DNA from: JANLQB01 sp043735935
GTDB lineage: Bacteria > Verrucomicrobiota > Verrucomicrobiia > Chthoniobacterales > Chthoniobacteraceae
DNA: 5,161 nt
Assembly (NCBI GenBank): GCA_043735935.1
Contig: JAYTDO010000317.1
Location: forward strand, 1-5,161
Direction of reading: 5' to 3'
Positions 3,442 through 5,161 of this stretch are shown here, piece after piece. Every line of letters starts with the position of its first letter. The stretch's first letter is position 1. Below the pieces are notes generated by a model, which was not told where the DNA came from, did no database searches, and saw only the letters and a list, made by a program, of their open reading frames with translations. Both the position numbers and the translations under genes were made by a program.

Positions 3442-5161
3442 AGGCGATGACGAATTCGATGCGGTTGCGTCCGTGCCGGGCGGCAGCGTGCAGGTGGCGA
3501 GTGCGGCGAGACCGGCGACGGCGCGCCGGAGGTCGGGGTAAATTTCGTCGGCTCCCGATTTCCCGAGTCGCTCGCGTCGCGTGGTGAATTCGGCATCATC
3601 CGGCTGCCAGAGGCCGACGATGATCTTGGCGGATGGCAGCCGGGCGCGCAGCCGTTTGCAGAGCGCGCGGGCGGCGATGGTGGAAACGGGCGGCAGCGAG
3701 GAGATGCAGACGATGGACGGCGCGAGTGCCGCGGCCTGTTCGACGGATTCGCCCACGAGCAGTTTCGAGGAAAACACCGTGGTCGCGACGCCGGCTTCCG
3801 CGAGCACTTGCGCGAGCATGAGCGCGGCAAGTTCGTCGCCTTCATGGCTGGCGGGGATGCAGAGGATCGGCGCGGTCGCCATTTCGGATGCGGGGCTCGG
3901 CGCGGCGAGTTCGGCGATGATCTGGCGGACGATCTGGCACGCATCGGCGCGCGCCTCGTCCGTGAGCACACCCGCGCGGAAATCCCCCTCGATGCTCCGA
4001 AGCGCAGGCAGCACCACGTCGTCGAAGGCCGCGAGCGCGGTCTTTTCGTTCGCGTGCCGTTCGATGATGTCGCTCGCTTCCTCTTCGTTCTGCGCGAGCA
4101 GCCGCTGGTAAAGTCGATCGCCGGGAGCGATCGACGGTTTGTCTCCCATCAGCAGATCGAGGAAGGCGAGGTCGGGCAGGTATTTTCCGGCCACGGCGAG
4201 GCAGACGGTCATCGGCGTTGCCAGCACCAGGCCGGCGCCGCCCCAGAGCCACGTCCAGAAAAGCGCGGAGACGATGACGGCAAGCGGCGAGACTTCCGTG
4301 CTCGCGCCGTAGAGCCACGGCTCGACGACGTTCGCGACGACCAGTTCCACGGCGACGAATAGGCCGAGCGTGATGACCGGTTGTGTCCACGATTCAAAAA
4401 TGGCGATCGATAATGCGATAGGCAGTGCAGCCGCCAGCCACGCGCCGATGTAAGGCAGAAACCGCAGCACCATCGCGAGCAGTCCCCAAAATACCGCGTT
4501 TGGAATATCGATGAAATACAGCCCAACGCCGATCGCGAGACCGAAGCTCGCATTCACGATGACCTGCGCGCGGAGATAGCGGCTGATGCGTTGGGCCACC
4601 TCGTCGAGCGCCTGGGTCGTCACGCGCAAGCGCCCGCGGCCCACGAGATGAATCAGCCGGTCGCGCAAATCCTCTCCAGCCATCAGCATGAAGATCGCGA
4701 TCACGATCACCACGAAAGTCTTCGCGATCGGGCCGACGACCGGCCAGAGCACGCCCATGAGTTTTTGCACCGCGCCGTCCACCGCCGGGACGACTTCCAC
4801 CCGCACCGGGCGCGCTTTTTCCCGCACGGGCGGCGCGGCAGTTTTTTCGTCCGGCTGACCGAGGGCCTCGGTCACCTCGCTGATCGTCTGCGCCCCCACA
4901 CGCAGTGGGTTGTTTTCGCTCGTCTTCAGCGCCGCGACTCGCGCGATGAGGTTGTTCCGGTATTTTGGGAGCGAGCCGGCGAGGTCGAGGAATTGGCGGG
5001 TGACGAGGTAGGTCAGTCCGCCGATCAGCACAAACGCCAGCGCCGCCGTCACGATCACCGCGCCCGCGCGACCGATCCGCCCGCGTTCCAGAAAACGGAC
5101 GAGCGGCGAAAGCAGAAAGCTCAACAGCCCCGCGAGCACCAGCGGAAGAAAAAACTCCTGC
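3436..5161 (-). CDS. AI-2E/PerM family membrane protein with C-terminal cobalamin-binding-like domain, 5' end missing
   Basis: The frame is open to the right edge: FFLPLV precedes the GTG at 5139, giving FFLPLVLAGLLSFLLSPLV, the normal first helix of AI-2E-type permeases, so the start lies beyond 5161. With residue 1 at 5139, the permease part (to about 325) has helices near 26-46, 137-155, 195-212, 235-249, 255-278 and 283-312. It carries the family blocks PYIGAWLAAALP (229-240) and EPWLYGASTEVSPLAVIVSA (273-292), plus a variable soluble loop with PVRVEVV (111-117). Family members export small molecules such as autoinducer-2 or act as ion/proton exchangers; the substrate here is unknown. The extension has a helical module (about 341-412), then a Rossmann-like domain (423-548) with PASHEGDELAALML, CISSL (478-482) and IIVGLWQP (506-513), resembling MerR/CarH-type B12-binding modules. 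The usual cobalt-ligand His aligns with Asp435. The protein ends in a Ser/Pro-rich tail. I recall similar long members in other bacteria. Confidence 0.93.
   Translation of the reverse strand, partial: QEFFLPLVLAGLLSFLLSPLVRFLERGRIGRAGAVIVTAALAFVLIGGLTYLVTRQFLDLAGSLPKYRNNLIARVAALKTSENNPLRVGAQTISEVTEALGQPDEKTAAPPVREKARPVRVEVVPAVDGAVQKLMGVLWPVVGPIAKTFVVIVIAIFMLMAGEDLRDRLIHLVGRGRLRVTTQALDEVAQRISRYLRAQVIVNASFGLAIGVGLYFIDIPNAVFWGLLAMVLRFLPYIGAWLAAALPIALSIAIFESWTQPVITLGLFVAVELVVANVVEPWLYGASTEVSPLAVIVSALFWTWLWGGAGLVLATPMTVCLAVAGKYLPDLAFLDLLMGDKPSIAPGDRLYQRLLAQNEEEASDIIERHANEKTALAAFDDVVLPALRSIEGDFRAGVLTDEARADACQIVRQIIAELAAPSPASEMATAPILCIPASHEGDELAALMLAQVLAEAGVATTVFSSKLLVGESVEQAAALAPSIVCISSLPPVSTIAARALCKRLRARLPSAKIIVGLWQPDDAEFTTRRERLGKSGADEIYPDLRRAVAGLAALATCTLPPGTDATASNSSSPA

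Noticed and set aside
3808..4362. Plus-strand open frame of about 184 codons opposite the AI-2E-family gene
   Set aside because: Arg/Asp/Glu/His-rich antisense shadow of a well-supported gene, with no membrane helices or known motifs.
5137..5139. GTG at 5139 as the start of the AI-2E-family gene
   Set aside because: The upstream in-frame codons encode FFLPLV, which completes the conserved first membrane helix, and no stop occurs before the window edge. The gene therefore continues beyond 5161.
1..5161. tRNA, rRNA, CRISPR array, insertion sequence or phage genes
   Set aside because: No cloverleaf, rRNA-like conserved block, regularly spaced repeats, transposase motifs or terminal inverted repeats were seen. 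Codon and base composition is uniform across the window.

Overview
The window is GC-rich, densely coding bacterial DNA. Five protein genes are recognised with good support, one lipoprotein is recognised by class only, and one very small reading frame is tentative. Nothing in it looks like a phage, transposon, CRISPR array or RNA gene. The lipoprotein and the ferritin-like protein fit a Gram-negative-type or otherwise free-living bacterium. Starts mostly lack a Shine-Dalgarno sequence. I cannot place the phylum from the sequence; a Verrucomicrobiota-like or proteobacterial source is only a guess.

Left block (1-1097, all minus strand): a ferritin-like protein with the complete six-ligand di-iron set of bacterioferritin is followed directly by a low-affinity-iron-permease-family membrane protein. 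The two reading frames share one base (TGATG), so translation is probably coupled and iron handling is grouped in one transcript. About 94 bp further on, on the same strand, a DUF1328 (YtjA-type) small membrane protein begins and runs off the left edge.

Centre (1098-1711): a short divergent intergenic region holds three tight inverted repeats. It separates the iron pair from a plus-strand gene for an alanine/lysine-rich, coiled-coil or LEA-like lipoprotein. The lipoprotein is followed by a 162-bp gap containing a possible 36-residue single-pass membrane protein, whose stop lies 9 bp before the next gene. Together the genes from 1 to 1549 look like a stress or envelope/iron-homeostasis neighbourhood; this is inference from gene families, not shown by regulatory sites.

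Right block (1712-5161): a complete fused ABC transporter of the YddA/ABCD (ABC_membrane_2) type on the plus strand converges on a minus-strand AI-2E/PerM-family membrane protein that is cut by the right edge. Their stop codons overlap in a shared TTAA inside the palindrome GCTTAAGC, leaving no room for an intergenic terminator. The most interesting item is the roughly 225-residue C-terminal extension of the AI-2E protein: a helical module plus a Rossmann domain resembling MerR/CarH-type cobalamin-binding modules, but with Asp where the cobalt-ligating His would be expected. It looks like a sensory or regulatory domain attached to a permease.
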